64,000 nucleotides of DNA, from NCBI GenBank assembly GCA_964017155.1, contig OZ024862.1:42285807-42349806 (forward strand), in the 5' to 3' direction. The translations under genes and the position numbers were made by a program. Within the stretch, counting starts at the first letter, position 1, and each line of letters starts with the position of its first letter. The DNA comes from Oasisia sp. SBJ-2009. Its lineage: Eukaryota > Annelida > Polychaeta > Sabellida > Siboglinidae. Shown here piece after piece: positions 1 to 22,010 of this stretch. The notes beneath the pieces were generated by a model. The model searched no databases. It was not told where the DNA came from and worked only from the letters and a program-made list of their open reading frames with translations.

Positions 1-1062
1 TATATGATCGCAAGCGGACTGCCCCAACGGAACGGTGAGACCTCACGCGAACGTGGCTATTTTATATGATGATAACAACAAAAACGATGACAAAAATAAG
101 GTCATTGTTGTTGTCTACAGTACAATACGCTGTGTCAACGACAACACTAAGTAATATATCAGAAGAAGGGGTTAATCTATATGTTGTATAAATAAATACA
201 TTTGGAATGTTGATACGTCAAAGGTTTTTTGCTAAAAATGTATTTATTAAAGAACAGCATAGATTAGATATGATAAAGTACTCGTTTTCCCGGCGTTTAT
301 ACACACATAGTGAACGTGTTATATAATTATTGTGTTAATGTTACATATGTGACTATGTTTTGAATTAAATTAAAAGTAGGATTTTCTTAACTATCACGAT
401 GTTGTAGGTACATTTTTCAGCATCCTACGGTACATAATGTATAAGAGTATATTATACAACATAATAACTACATAATTACACATATTTATATTAATTGAAG
501 TATTAGTTTAGAAGGTCATGTACAAGCATTTTTAACCAACTGAAGCCGTACACAAGCATGATACCAGACAGTGTAAATTATTTTATGTTAAAAAACAAAA
601 CAAAACGAACAAGTTTGAACCAAGTTTGCAACAATTTAAGAAAAGACTCAAGTCGATGTTACTTTCTTCGTATGAGTATTTATGAATAGTTCATTATGTG
701 TTTTAGTTTGAAAAGGGCATAGCGCCTTACAAGTTACATGACTTCTGCTATGTCCCTTCAACAGCAGCAGCAACTCAACAATCATGAAATTGTATTGTAT
801 TATCTTCACCATAGTGCATTGTATTATCGGTCCCATAATATGTTGTACTACGTTGTTGTTGTTGAATAAACTTTCATTTCTTCACAACCTTTCATGCATT
901 CATTAGTATTGTTTAGATGCATGTTCTGTTTTAAATTAAATTATCAATATCTCGTAACCATGTCTTGAATTAGTTATATATCACGCATTTTTTTATTCCA
1001 TGTAAAAAATCGAAATAAGAAGTTATTTACTTACTCAGTCAGTCAGTCACTCGTCGTTTCAG
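1..1062. other. Upstream intron of the guanylate cyclase gene
   Basis: AT-rich sequence with short homopolymer and CAA/GTT runs. I see no exon or recognisable element. It is inferred to be intron because exon a begins in mid-codon. Confidence 0.5.
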
Positions 1063-10522
<9,460 letters not shown>

Positions 10523-10985
10523 GCGCGGACGGCGTCAGAGGTGCTTCTCTACAGCGTTCTGGTTCGTCAGACGAGACAGATGTCAGGGACTATGATGGGG
10601 ATTACATTTTCAGAGAACCTGGACGTTCTGCATAGAGCCTACGTGCGGCACCCGGTGCGAGTAATGGACATGGGATTGCAAAGGCCGAAATTAATCTCAA
10701 GGCGTAGACTAGTCCAGTGATCTAGGTGTCACAAAGTGTAGCCTGGTCCAGTCGCCTGGTCGTGACGGACTGTTTGAGGTGTTGTTCGAAATGATGATGA
10801 CGGAACGTTAGTTTCTTGATGAGACTGGGCGGGGTTGTGTCTGTCCATCCACCTCCTAAAGGTTCTTTTGGAAAGCAATGATATTATAGCAACAATGTAT
10901 CGCCGAACGGTTTGTGCTTGACCACGTGTTGCTCTGATGGTTGCCGTGTGACATGTCCAGTGTGAACCTAGTGACAGTTTCTTAC

Positions 10986-11395
10986 AATACAATACGATAC
11001 GATACGATACGACACGACACGACACGACACGACACGACACGACACGACACGACACGACACGACACGACACGACACGACACGACACGACACGACACGACAC
11101 GACACGACACGACACGACACGACACGACACGACACGACACGACACGACACGACACGACACGACACGACACGACACGACACGACACGACACGACACGACAC
11201 GACACGACACGACACGACACGACACGACACGACACGACACGACACGACACGACACGACACGACACGACACGACACGACACGACACGACACGACACGACAC
11301 GACACGACACGACACGACACGACACGACACGACACGACACGACACGACACGACACGACACGACACGACACGACACGATACGATACAATACAATAC
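10986..11395. repeat. (GACAC)73 array with decayed edges
   Basis: AATAC x2, GATAC x3, GACAC x73 (11011-11375), GATAC x2, AATAC x2. The edges mirror each other. The core is the reverse complement of the GTGTC block at 8381-8470, so the two form an inverted pair 2.5 kb apart. Confidence 0.97.
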
Positions 11396-11401
11396 AATAA
11401 A
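11396..11401 (+). terminator. Possible poly(A) signal of the cyclase gene
   Basis: AATAAA directly after the (GACAC)n array and about 0.9 kb after the last coding exon. If used, the 3' UTR would carry the whole pentanucleotide array. It could be chance in AT-rich DNA. Confidence 0.3.
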
Positions 11402-13749
11402 ACTGTATTGTCGCGGACCGGGAAATTCATTTTTTATTAGTGATCAGGCATAATTCTTGGTCAGGTTTCCTCCTGGGCAGTATGGGTTGCGAACAAACAA
11501 TTGGGTTTTCTTTCACCAAATGGTATTACTTTAATGAATTCACGAATTAATATCTTGCATCCATGAAACGAGCTGTCAGGAGTCTGTCTTAAATATATTT
11601 CAAATTGTAAATAATTAGCATGAGCATTATTTACACACTACGATTTATAACACATGATGTAATAAACATGCTTGGCCTGCGACGATGAATGTTACTACAT
11701 GTATATGTAGACAGGCGGTTTTTTTTATTGTCAATAATAGACAAATACGACAAAGTAATTGATACAGCATGGCTCACGCGAAACAGTGAACGATAGGGTT
11801 GATTCAATGTATAATATACATCGTGCGATCAACTTTGAAATAATATCCAAACAATAGCAGCCATGCCATAACCAATTCCATGGGATAGGTCACGACCGGG
11901 TCACTAACGTTCGGCAAGATTGGCTTCATACGATTGTCGGTGGAACAGAGGCTAGTGTATATATATTCCGACGACACCGTTCTTCATGCATATCTTGCCT
12001 GCGTTACTGTTGACACGAGTAACTAGTTATAGTATTAGTTCAATATATGGGCCAATTAATTCGACTATATGTTGTTCATGTAAACAAATAGTAATTTTAT
12101 TCAGCATGATTGTCAGGACAATGCTGACACGTACAATTGGCGTGCCTTGATGAACACGTCATCTATGATTTTTATATACATAAAATGACCATTACCATTA
12201 CCAATGTGTTATCAATGCACGTTGATTGATACTATGATTAAGCACTAAAATAAGGGCTGCTATCTCGAATAAAACTACACGTTGTATCAGTTTTGTTTTA
12301 CTCCTAGTGATGTGTAACTAGGGATGTGTAACTTGAGGAAACATATTATCGAACGATGTGTGATGGTGAAATATGCCAAACTGTCAAATGTGTCTAGCGT
12401 AGACTCGTTGATTATTCGTTGTGTTATATTTTGAGGGGAAAATATCAGTATTTATTTCAGACGAGATAGTCATGAGGTTTATAGTGTGCTAGCGATCATT
12501 AATAATATCTATATAACAGAAACCTACTGTCGTTTACCTTCATCATATGTTGCCCGGCATGGCAGGGGAGGCATTTGCACTGACTAGTTCATTTTGAAGT
12601 CGTCGAATTACTGGGTTGGTCATCTTGCATATCATTTGCGGTACTCGAAGTATTCGTGTGACAATATAACTTTATATTGTACTAAACGGAACCACCGAGG
12701 AAGTCAAACTCCCTGGTTATGACCAGCCGCAGTGCCAATAAAAAAAGTCGGCTTGACGATCGTGTTAGTTTCAAAAAACAGTCCCGATATTACAATCACC
12801 TTCGAATTCGGGTCACTTTGTCACAGGCCTGGCGGCGGACTTTACTACATATATTTGCCTTTTTCTAAAAAAAAAAAAAAAGATTCATCTTCTCCCCCAC
12901 ATTAAAGAAAGTTTGCCCTTTTTGTGTGTTTTTTAGATTTGCACATTATGGTCTTGTGTGTGGACGGAATGTATAATTTCCCACTGTCAATGTTGTCACA
13001 CGTGTGCTTGTGCGTGTGTGAAAGGTAGCTGCAAAGAAAAATCTTCGCTGTATCGCCGGAAACTGTCAAAATGAGGGTGCTAGTTCAAACAATTCATTCT
13101 TATAGTTTGATTGTTCAATCCTGCAGCAGTTCTGTTTGATAGGAATTAATAGGAACACAAGAACAAGCCATTATCAATAATGCTACTAGGCCCTTACAAC
13201 GCATTTGCCAAAGCGTGCCTTGACAATCAAATAAAAGCCTGATGATAAAAAATAACCCTCGATAACTGTACAGTACTGTCCTTACTGTAATATTTGTTAA
13301 GTCGTCATAAACATTTCCACACGATGTTCGTAAACCCACCCTTTCTTGGCGACACTGTTGCTGATAATAAAATGCAGACCTGTTTTATCCAGGTTTTTAA
13401 AAGTAAACGGCTACACATCCTGTCCCATGCAGCGTGATTATATTCATCTGTTTAATCGGGACTTTACTTTTTCGCAGATAGGTATCAGGTTATGCTTGCG
13501 TAGACGTTGTACTTCACTGTGTTACTTTTGTTACGTCATTCGCGTAATCTGTCATTCACGAGAACTAGCATGTCTGATGTGCGATAATAACGTCGGTGCC
13601 TTCGATCGACCTGCATAAATCACATTCAGACATGTGAAAGGTTTCAAGGCAAAAGGCTATATCCATTTTGTTCGTTTCCAGATAAAGTTACTGTTGTGTT
13701 TCATCAAAAATCCAAATATTGATAAATAAATATGACATATATCACAAAA

Positions 13750-13753
<4 letters not shown>
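11402..13753. other. Intergenic, no gene recognised
   Basis: AT-rich with short homopolymers, such as an A run near 12870. The open frames are short, lack codon bias and match no family I know. Confidence 0.5.
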
Positions 13754-13800
<47 letters not shown>

Positions 13801-13848
13801 TATATATATACAGTATATATATATATATATACAGTATATATATATACA

Positions 13849-13904
<56 letters not shown>
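13754..13904. repeat. (TA)n microsatellite with ACAG breaks
   Basis: Long (TA)n interrupted by evenly placed TACAG units, followed directly by the 18-mer repeat cluster. Confidence 0.95.
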
Positions 13905-13906
<2 letters not shown>

Positions 13907-13913
13907 CACTACA

Positions 13914-15800
13914 TACCGCATTGCCTGTACATTCGGTGCCAAAAACTACCGCATTGCCTGTACAGTTGCATTACCTGTACATATACGTGTACAGGCAATG
14001 TTTTAACATTCCACACACAACTCTCTAGTGCCTTTAATGATGTTTTGACTAGTCACATACATTAAGTATGTTCTTTTTGATGAAATTATGCAGTTTAATG
14101 CGTGTTGTAGCGTATAATTTTATATTTGTACGAACGGGAAGTTTGAGCGCGTATATGTTTGGTGTCGAGCATTACCTGTACATATACAAATATCGTATAT
14201 GGTGTTATGCTAGTTTAATAGGGTGTATATTTCAGATTAGATTGCACGGTTACATAGCTACTACAATCATTAAAACGTTGCGCGAATAAAAATGAAATAT
14301 TGACGTAATTTGTATTTTCGCTAAAAACTGACCGCAACTGACTCTGTCCGCGTATATGTTGAAAACGAATTGTGCGCATGCGTCAGTTCGCGTTGATGTC
14401 GACAACATTTCGCGAAAGTTTGCGTTAGAGGAGCATAATGTCGTACGGCCCAAGATTGGTATGTATCTAACAGATTACTACTATTATCAAGACTGCTTGT
14501 ATTGATTGTGTGTTGTAATTTAGCCGTGGCATGCTTGATGAAGTGTTGTTATTTTTCAACAACAGTGTTGAAAAATAATGACAAAAACGAAGTGCACACT
14601 TATCGCTCGCTCGCTCATCCTCACACAAGGGAGAGGTAAAAACCGCCAAAACGAAAAGAAAATAGTGCTTGAATTATTTGCTTGTATGCTAGTGATTCAT
14701 CAGAATGGCGCATTATTGCGAAACATGGCAACTGTGAAACACTGTCATAATTTTCAACATTTACATTGGTACACTTTCAAGGGGGAGGGGGGGGGTCAGA
14801 AAAAGTGTACAGTTTGTACGCTTGTGAAAATGATGATAATTATGGATGACCCCCTAAGTAAATTATTACATTGGAATTTTGAAATATTTTGTTTTTTGAC
14901 CTTCATCTGACCTTAACATTAACGTTTACAACCGGGCAACCCCCCTCACAAACGATGTATGTGTCTCAAAGGTATCTGTGTGTAAAACATTTTATTTGGG
15001 ACCTTTACGAAAACGGCTCTGATAAAGAATGACGATATTTATATATTTGCTAATTTGTCGGCCATTTTGAAATTATGCAAATTAGATAATCATCCCATGA
15101 AAACATGTTTGGATTTAAATAAATGTGGTTTTGAAAACGTTTAAAAATATTATAAAATTCTCGAGATATTAGACAATAAGATTATAGCATTATTGACACT
15201 TGACCTTGAACTGACCTTGACCTTAGCCTTTAAAATCAAGCAGCGCCCTCTAAAAAGTGTTTGTGTAGTACTAAGGTACAACTGTGCCAAATTTGGTGCT
15301 TTGCTCCAGCGTGTCACTATCATACCCCTAATTAAGCAAATTCACTAATATACGCAATAACGGCATTATGTTTCTTATAAATACACAATGTAAACAAAAA
15401 AGCACCTAAAGTTAAATAAATAGTTGACTGAAATCATACTGAACATTATTTACGAATATTTGACCGCGGAAAATGGTGTTATAGACATCATTACAAATGT
15501 ACAGGTAATGCGGTATTATATCGCACTGTACAGGCAATGCGGTAGGTAGTGTTATTAACTGTACAGGTAATGTGGTTGTTAGTGTAAAAAAAACATTACC
15601 TGTACACCAAAATTATATTTCTTATAAATACACAATATAAAAAAAGCACCTAAAGTTAAATAAATAGTTGACTGAAATCATACTGAACATTATTTACGAA
15701 TATTTGACCGTGAAAAATCGTGTTATAGACATCATTACAAATGTACAGGTAATGCGGTATTATATGGCACTGTACAGACAATGCGGTAGGTAGTGTTATA
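13914..15800. repeat. Cluster of an 18-mer in both orientations
   Basis: TACCGCATTGCCTGTACA or its reverse complement, with minor variants and trimmed copies, occurs at about 13914, 13947, 13968, 13988, 14170, 15499, 15527, 15560, 15593, 15743 and 15771. Some pairs are inverted: 15560-15573 with 15593-15606 forms a perfect 14-bp stem around a 19-base loop. No coding sequence is linked to it. Confidence 0.85.
15371..15800. repeat. Tandem duplication of a 180-bp block
   Basis: 15371-15555 and 15618-15800 are near-identical, each starting TTTCTTATAAATACACAAT and ending with two 18-mer copies and GCGGTAGGTAGTGTTAT. The offset is 247 bp. Few differences imply a recent event. Confidence 0.92.
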
Positions 15801-16125
15801 TATATATAATATATATATAATATCGCATCTATATTTGTTTTGTATTTTTGCACATTTTGTGAAGAAAATAATTCTCATCGACATCAACCTTTCATATCAC
15901 ATCATTATAAATTATTATGATAATTATTATAAATATAAAGAAACCCTCCGACCTACAAAGGATGGTTATTGTATCTTGAACAGTCGTTGAATACTGGTCT
16001 GTCCCCTGCTTTGGAAACTAGTTCCGTGTTGGTCACAAGGTGGCGCAATAGAACCGGGAAACACCGGATTCACCTATTATCGCGCACATGTTGCGTTAGT
16101 ATTTTAACGTTTTTTTTCTTATTAG

Positions 16126-16151
16126 GTGCCACTGCCAAGCTACCCTGATAG
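16126..16151 (+). other. Candidate 26-base exon, unassigned
   Basis: A T-rich tract ending TTATTAG is followed 26 bases later by GTATGT, a good acceptor-donor pair. It could be a 5' UTR exon of the GH172 gene or a late exon of the cyclase gene (joined to exon d at about 10481 it would reach a stop after six codons). It is weak without transcripts. Confidence 0.2.
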
Positions 16152-17791
16152 GTATGTACATATCATTGGTGTGGTCTGTTTTTCGTAATACGTCAGTTTT
16201 ACTTTTGCAATTTGTGAAAGCCAGAAATGTTCCCATTTATTTACTGATTTACCCTCGTTGTCGTTGACGTTGCCGTTGCCGTTGGGCTGACGAGTGTACT
16301 AGGTCTAGTGCAAGTGCAGTGATGTATGTGTGTTGCACACATTCTGTGTAATACCATCGCCGCATTGGTTGTCATAGCGTGTTTTCTCATTGAACCAATT
16401 GTTATGCAGTACTGTTTATCATTTAAAAAAATAAAAAATAAACTAATAACAACATGACAACAATACTACTTACTACTACTAGTCATCTAGTGCATGATCA
16501 TGATGCCCCGCCCCCGGCAGTAGGGGTTTTGCTCTAACAAAAATCAGAATCAGTGTTTTGGGATTAAAGCTTATATTAATATCTATATTATTAGTTTATG
16601 TGTTTTATGTACTGATGCAACAGCTAGATTTTAGCTAATGGCTTAGTTAATAGAATATGTAGTGAGGGTTATGATAGACTATATAATAAACATTTCATGA
16701 ATATTTGTACCTGCAGGGGGAGACTGGAGGGTGCGTATGTCTACATTTACGTGAAGGCCCTTTGGAGCCCAACCCCCTGGGTAATCAATCAACCATAGGT
16801 CATTAACACAGCTGTGCTCCCCACAGCTGACATGATCCAATATTTACTTGTTGGTCAATATTCTTTAATCTGCATTTCTTTTTACAAAATGGCATATTCC
16901 ATTAACTATGTCTTTCACCAATGACAGTGTGTGCAACACCAGTATATTCACAATGAAACCACTGGCACAGACTAAGTCACAGTCACACAGCTTGGCCGGG
17001 CAAACTGTTGTCGTCATCATGTATTTTAGTGTAAACTGATATCACTCATACATATCAAAACTAATAAATGTGGCGTTATATTAATAGTTTAGTTATGGTC
17101 ATACATGACATACTGGATAGGTAATATGACAGGCAAAATCCCCTTTTTACTGTTGCGATAGCAAATATCATGGTGACGATGACTTGTCGTAGCCATCATA
17201 AGTAACAATTTGAGAACTTACTAAGCATATATATTACTGAATGGTGCAGCAATCTGTTTTTGTACTTGTGTTTGAACAGATTGTTAGGTCACATAAGACC
17301 AATTACTTACTGTCAAGTGCCTGAAAAGTGAAAACACATTCGCTCTGCTCAGTATCACTTCAAAAAAATACTAGAAATAAAAAAATTAAAAGACAGGCAA
17401 ATATTTTAATTAGCTGTAAATGGAAAGTAACATTTTATTGCATTTTGGATAATTTTGTTGAGCAACAGACACGAGCCAATGAACCCAACTAAATAATAGA
17501 TTAAAGAAACAACAGAGCTCGAAGAACTGTCATTACAAAGAGGAAAAACAAGAAACAGCCTAAACATGTCACAACTGTCCCCGATCTTCCCCGAAGTAAC
17601 ACTACCTTCAGGTTCATACTCTTCCTGGTACTAAATATGTCGTTCATAGTTTCAGGTATGATGTCGTTCTATCTGGTGGCACCTTGCATCAAGAACTAAA
17701 GATTTAGTTGGATAAAAGAAAAATACGTATTTGTTAAGAAAACTACACAAAGATATTTAACCAAGCAACGTTGAAAAACACAGCGACATTG
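16152..17791. other. Intergenic / upstream of the GH172 gene
   Basis: I see no gene or clear mobile element. The GH172 promoter should lie toward the right end, but no TATA box or initiator stands out. Confidence 0.4.
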
Positions 17792-18735
17792 ATGGCGAAT
17801 TGGGCTACTACAGTACACTCCTGGTTCCGGGTAAAGGCCCTGTACCGCGCCTCTGTGCTGGCGTCCATGGTGTGGTTGTGCATGACGATCTTCCTCTACC
17901 GGACCGCCAACGATCTCTCCATCCACTCGGTGTGGAGTAGTTTTGAGCCGACCAACATCAGCCAACAGCAGTTGCAGAATTTAATGGCTGACGATGATGT
18001 CACCGTTCCCATCCTGTCAGACGCGATTGCAAAGATGATAATCCCCAATCTAGGCATACTGTCTTTCTTCCATCTGCCCAAGCGGAAGTCGTCGATATTG
18101 TACACGGAAGTGACGTCAGCCAATCGGGATACGAGCTACCCACTAGCACCAGACTTCACATTCCACATACGTTACGACGAGGATAGCGTAGTTCTGTACG
18201 AGGACTTCGGTCCCGGGTGCATGTTCCGGATTTACCTTTTCCCGTCGCTGCCAAGAGACTACGATGTGCTTCGGCGTCTGACTAGTGCCGACTTGAAATA
18301 TTCGTTTCTTTTATTCAACATCGACGGTGCCGACTTCCGCTACTCCGTGCAGCAGTTGATGGAGGCTAACGATTGGCCGTTTTTGTATCCAATCAACACT
18401 CGCCATGCAAAACCCGTGTCCGGAATCGGCACGTACGTGCCGATATGCTACGAGAAGTACGCGAGCGTTACGTACAAACATCGCGAGAACTTTCCGCCGA
18501 ATCTATTCAACGTGACAGTCAACTGCAGTCGTGACGACCTGCTGTGCCCCGTGCACGTATACAGCGCCGTCTCGAGGCACAAGTATCCCGTCGGCACCCG
18601 CGTCGAGTCGTTCGCGCAGATGGCGAGAAGTGTGACGTCACGACAGGAACACCAGAGCATGCTGAATGACGCCGTCAGTGTGCTACGGCAGCCGAGTGAC
18701 CACGGCCCTGACCGGGGGGAACGCTGTCTGCTCAG
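17792..18735 (+). CDS. GH172-like exon 1
   Basis: ATG at 17792; ends CTCAG before GTGCCG in phase 2. It encodes the signal anchor and the first GPG module, including VSGIGTYVPICYEKYASVTY, like the bacterial SYFPIPF..K stretch. Confidence 0.8.
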
Positions 18736-21700
18736 GTGCCGTATAAATTAAATTTAAGCAATAATACTGTCTATACATTATATCTTAGTTAGACTATAAC
18801 TATTATATTTAATAATAATAATACTTATTAATTGTTATTTGGTTTTGTGTACTTGTTGAAGTTTGTTCAAATTATCTTATTTCAATGTTTCTTGCAAACG
18901 CACGCGTGCAAATACAGGCACGGTTGCACACATGCTAGATGATCATTGAAAAGAGTGTCAGTCTTTTCGTAATTACTGTATTATTATAAATTATTATGAT
19001 AATGATTAATGTGTTTAAATCTTACTGATAGTCAATTCAGAAGTCAAACTACCCGTTACGGGGACGCAAGGATCATGTTTGTATGTCATTGTGCATTGTG
19101 GTGTCTGTGCATTGAAGTCTTGTGGTGGTTGGTACGACATGAGGAGTTGTGTCCGCAGGTGTGTGGAGTTGGCGGGTGGACGGGACGAGGTCCTGGTCTA
19201 CGAGCACAGCGGCCCCGGCGTCATCTCGGCGCTCAAAGTGCGCGTCTTCGACAGCATCACCGGCCTGCTGCTGCCGGACTGGACACAACTCCTGCTGACC
19301 GCTTACTTCGATGACACCGCGCAGCCGCAGATAGACCACGTGCCGCTGGGGTCGTTGTTCGGCGCCACGGCGTCGCTGAACGAATTCATCGGCGCGGCGG
19401 TGGGCCGCGGCCGCAAGTTCTGCGCCTACGACGACGCCCGACTCGACCTTCCCGCCACGACCGTCACCGGCTACCTCTACTTCCCGATGCCGTTCTGGCG
19501 CTCCGCGAGATTCTACGTGACTCCGGCGCAAGGCGCGCGACCGCAGTCGATGTGCGCGCAGTTTTCGGTGGTGGACAACTTCTACCAGGAGGCGAGTACG
19601 GCGTACTTCCACGCCGTCAAGACGTACTACACGGACGACGTGAGCGGCTGGCGGGACGTGCTCAGTGTCAACAACAGCTGGGGCAGTGTCGTCGCGCTCT
19701 TTCTCGACGTCGACAACTTACGCGCTGTGCGCAACGTGCCTCTGTCTGCCCGCTGGGCGGCGCTGCAGGCGGACGCCGTCGTCTACGTGGACGGAGCCCG
19801 GTCGGCGACTGTGCTCGGCACCGGCCTCGAGGACTACTTCAGCTACGCACACGGGTTCGCCGAGGCGGAAAATACGACGTACTCGTTCGTCGGAGTGTAT
19901 CACTCCGCGCCGAAACGCGCCGAGCCGCTGACGTGGCACTGTTACCGGTTACACGTGCTCGATCCTATCCCCTTCCGCAATCAGATCCAGTTCGTCATGG
20001 AGGGCACCGGAAGTCGGTTCCAGAGGCCGACGCGGCCGATCAGTTACGAAAAACACAAGGCGCGCCTGCGCAGTGGTGCGGCATCGCTCAGTCACATGGT
20101 GTTGTACTATGCCAGGGCGACCCCTGGTGTCACACGGACAGACCACATTATGCTCGGTGAGGAGAGCTCAGAGTTGACTCATCGGTTTAAGATGCTGCGT
20201 AAGTCTAAGTCAGACTCCGGAGTGACGTTTCACGTTTACATGAAGCGCTACCTGGCGGCAGTCAACGCTGACGAGACATTCAATCGCACGGGGCGCGTCT
20301 TCTATCCCGGTGACAGTTTCAGGTAAATACATCGGCGTTGTTCCACATTTAGCTTTAAATTATAGACTAATTTAGTCTCAGTAGTAGACATAACCCGTTT
20401 TCCTCTGTGCACAAAGTTTAATATTGTATATAACATTTGACACATATACAGTAAAACATATAGTATAAATTTGATTTTAAACCCGTCTGCATAGCGAGTC
20501 CCGCGGAAAGGTAAGATTTTATGAGCTAGATGATCACGTGGTATCGTGACTTCATCGTTGACATAGCTCACATCACAAATACAGCTTTCCATGCATCACA
20601 GGCAACATGTCTACATGACAAAACGAGCATCAGACAACGATGACGTCACATCTCACGGTATCTCAAAGCGCGGCAAAAATATACATATTCGACAAAGGCA
20701 TGTTGCATAGCATAAAATGTGGTAATTCTAATTCATTAAATGTTTGTGCTTGGTGGACATGAAAATATATAGCAGGATGTAATATTATATGAATTCAAGG
20801 ATAATGTTTTTTTTATTTCGTTTAATATCGTTTACAAAAAACATGCCGTTGCTGTTTTTACCATATCCGTGATCTTCGCCGTATCCGCCGGTTTTTATCA
20901 CTTTCCGTTGCTAAAACCATCGCCACAGCTCTAGTAAGCAGCAGACTCGACTACTGCAATTCCCTCCTTTACAATACCGCAAACAAGGACATAGCCAAAC
21001 TTCAGCGTGTCCAAAATTGTTTAGCAAGGGTAGTCACGCGTTCTCCACGTTTTTCTCGCTCAGTGCCGCTTCTAAAATCACTGCATTGGCTACCTGTGCA
21101 CTATCGCATCATTTTCAAAATGTGTACAATAGCCTATCAAGCACTCTCATCTACACAACCAGCATATCTAAATTCAATGCTAACTCCAACAAGAAATTCC
21201 AGACAGCTACGCTCAACCAGTAGTAACCCTCTTCACATCCCTCGGGTGAAAACGAAAGCCGGGACCCGAGCTTTCTCGGTTGCCGCACCAACGGTGTGGA
21301 ATTCGCTTCCTGCCAGTGTTAAATCACAAGGTAATATAGTTTCATTCCGCCGACATCTAAAAACCTATCTCTTTAATGCTGCCTATCCTCCTTAGCCTGA
21401 GCCTAGCTTTTCCATCCATCCGTTGACGACTCACGCATTGCTTTCGATTATGAGATTGATTAATCCCCTGGTTTTGTCGCGCCACTGAGCTTGATTTTCG
21501 AGGATATTGGCGCAAAAGAAGTTACTATTATTATTATTATTATTATTATTACACAGGTTTACACTGAAATTGACGACACCGAATCGTGGCGCCCTCTTAC
21601 GACGAGAGTTCCACTCGCTGCCGTCAGGGTCGTGGAGCGAGAAAGCAAAACTATGGTTGAACGACCACTACTTCGGCACGTGGCTTGTACCCATGGGCGT

Positions 21701-21842
21701 TCTGTCACGTGACTACACTCTCCGCCACGACGACATCATTCTGCCTGCATCAGATACGCATGCGCTGACGGAAGTAACGATCGAGATCGAACCGGCCACG
21801 GAATGGCGGGACATTTCTTACACCCTCAGTGCTATTCATTAG
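17792..21842 (+). CDS. GH172/DUF2961-like type II membrane protein, 797 residues
   Basis: Exons 17792-18735, 19159-20322 and 21557-21842 join in phase to 798 codons including the stop. Residues 1-19 are basic, 20-36 form a hydrophobic signal anchor (SVLASMVWLCMTIFLY), and the rest should face the lumen or outside. Family marks of DUF2961 (glycoside hydrolase family 172, known in bacteria for difructose dianhydride and arabinofuranosyl substrates) are visible: GPGCMFRIY near residue 140, a second GPGVISALKV near 333, GYLYFPMPFWRSARF, GTGLEDYF at 535-542, and CYRLHVLDPIPF. The last exon resembles the family's C-terminal strand (LWLNDHYFGTW). It is about twice the usual bacterial length because the GPG module appears twice. 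Substrate unknown; I do not assign catalytic residues. Exon 2 is far more GC-rich than its surroundings. The start is the ATG at 17792; no earlier in-frame ATG. Confidence 0.82.
19159..20322 (+). CDS. GH172-like exon 2
   Basis: Acceptor GTCCGCAG; donor GTAAAT; phases fit exons 1 and 3. It holds the second GPG module and the most conserved family motifs. GC content and third-position G/C are strikingly high for this window. Confidence 0.83.
20820..21554 (+). mobile_element. 5'-truncated LINE (CR1/L2-like) ending at a splice acceptor
   Basis: An open frame from about 20840 to 21395 reads FYHIRDLRRIRRFLSLSVAK, SSRLDYCNSLLY, LQRVQNCLARVVTRSPR, LHWLPVHYRIIFK, AFSVAAPTVWNSLPAS and FRRHLKTYLF: the C-terminal part of a non-LTR reverse transcriptase. 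A 3' UTR and an (ATT)n tail (about 21528-21550) follow. The tail ends two bases short of the CAG of exon 3. The frame is intact over 180 codons, so the insertion is fairly young. Confidence 0.92.
21557..21842 (+). CDS. GH172-like exon 3, C-terminal
   Basis: Acceptor ATTACACAG follows an (ATT)n LINE tail. It encodes RFTLKLTTPNRGALLRREFH through ISYTLSAIH and a TAG at 21840-21842. The strand AKLWLNDHYFGTW resembles the family's final VFVDGxxAGTW. Confidence 0.8.
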
Positions 21843-21882
21843 TAGCTTCGTTAACAGTATGGTCATAATGGACGTACTTGAG

Positions 21883-21888
21883 AATAAA
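21883..21888 (+). terminator. Poly(A) signal of the GH172-like gene
   Basis: AATAAA 41 bp after the stop codon, followed by a T-rich stretch. A short 3' UTR is likely. Confidence 0.7.
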
Positions 21889-21944
21889 GACGTCTTTTTA
21901 TTAACTGTTTTACACCAGTGACAAAACACTGCACCCGGGGTGTA

Positions 21945-21946
21945 CG

Positions 21947-22010
<64 letters not shown>

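Noticed and set aside
10729..11453. Open frames on both strands over the GACAC array
   Set aside because: Repeat translation only (Arg-His-Asp-Thr or Ser-Cys-Arg-Val strings).
12860..12880. Poly-A run as a retrocopy tail
   Set aside because: No gene-like sequence or target duplication next to it.
19073..19612. 179-codon minus-strand frame
   Set aside because: Shadow of the GC-rich GH172 exon 2; Arg/Val-rich antisense translation.
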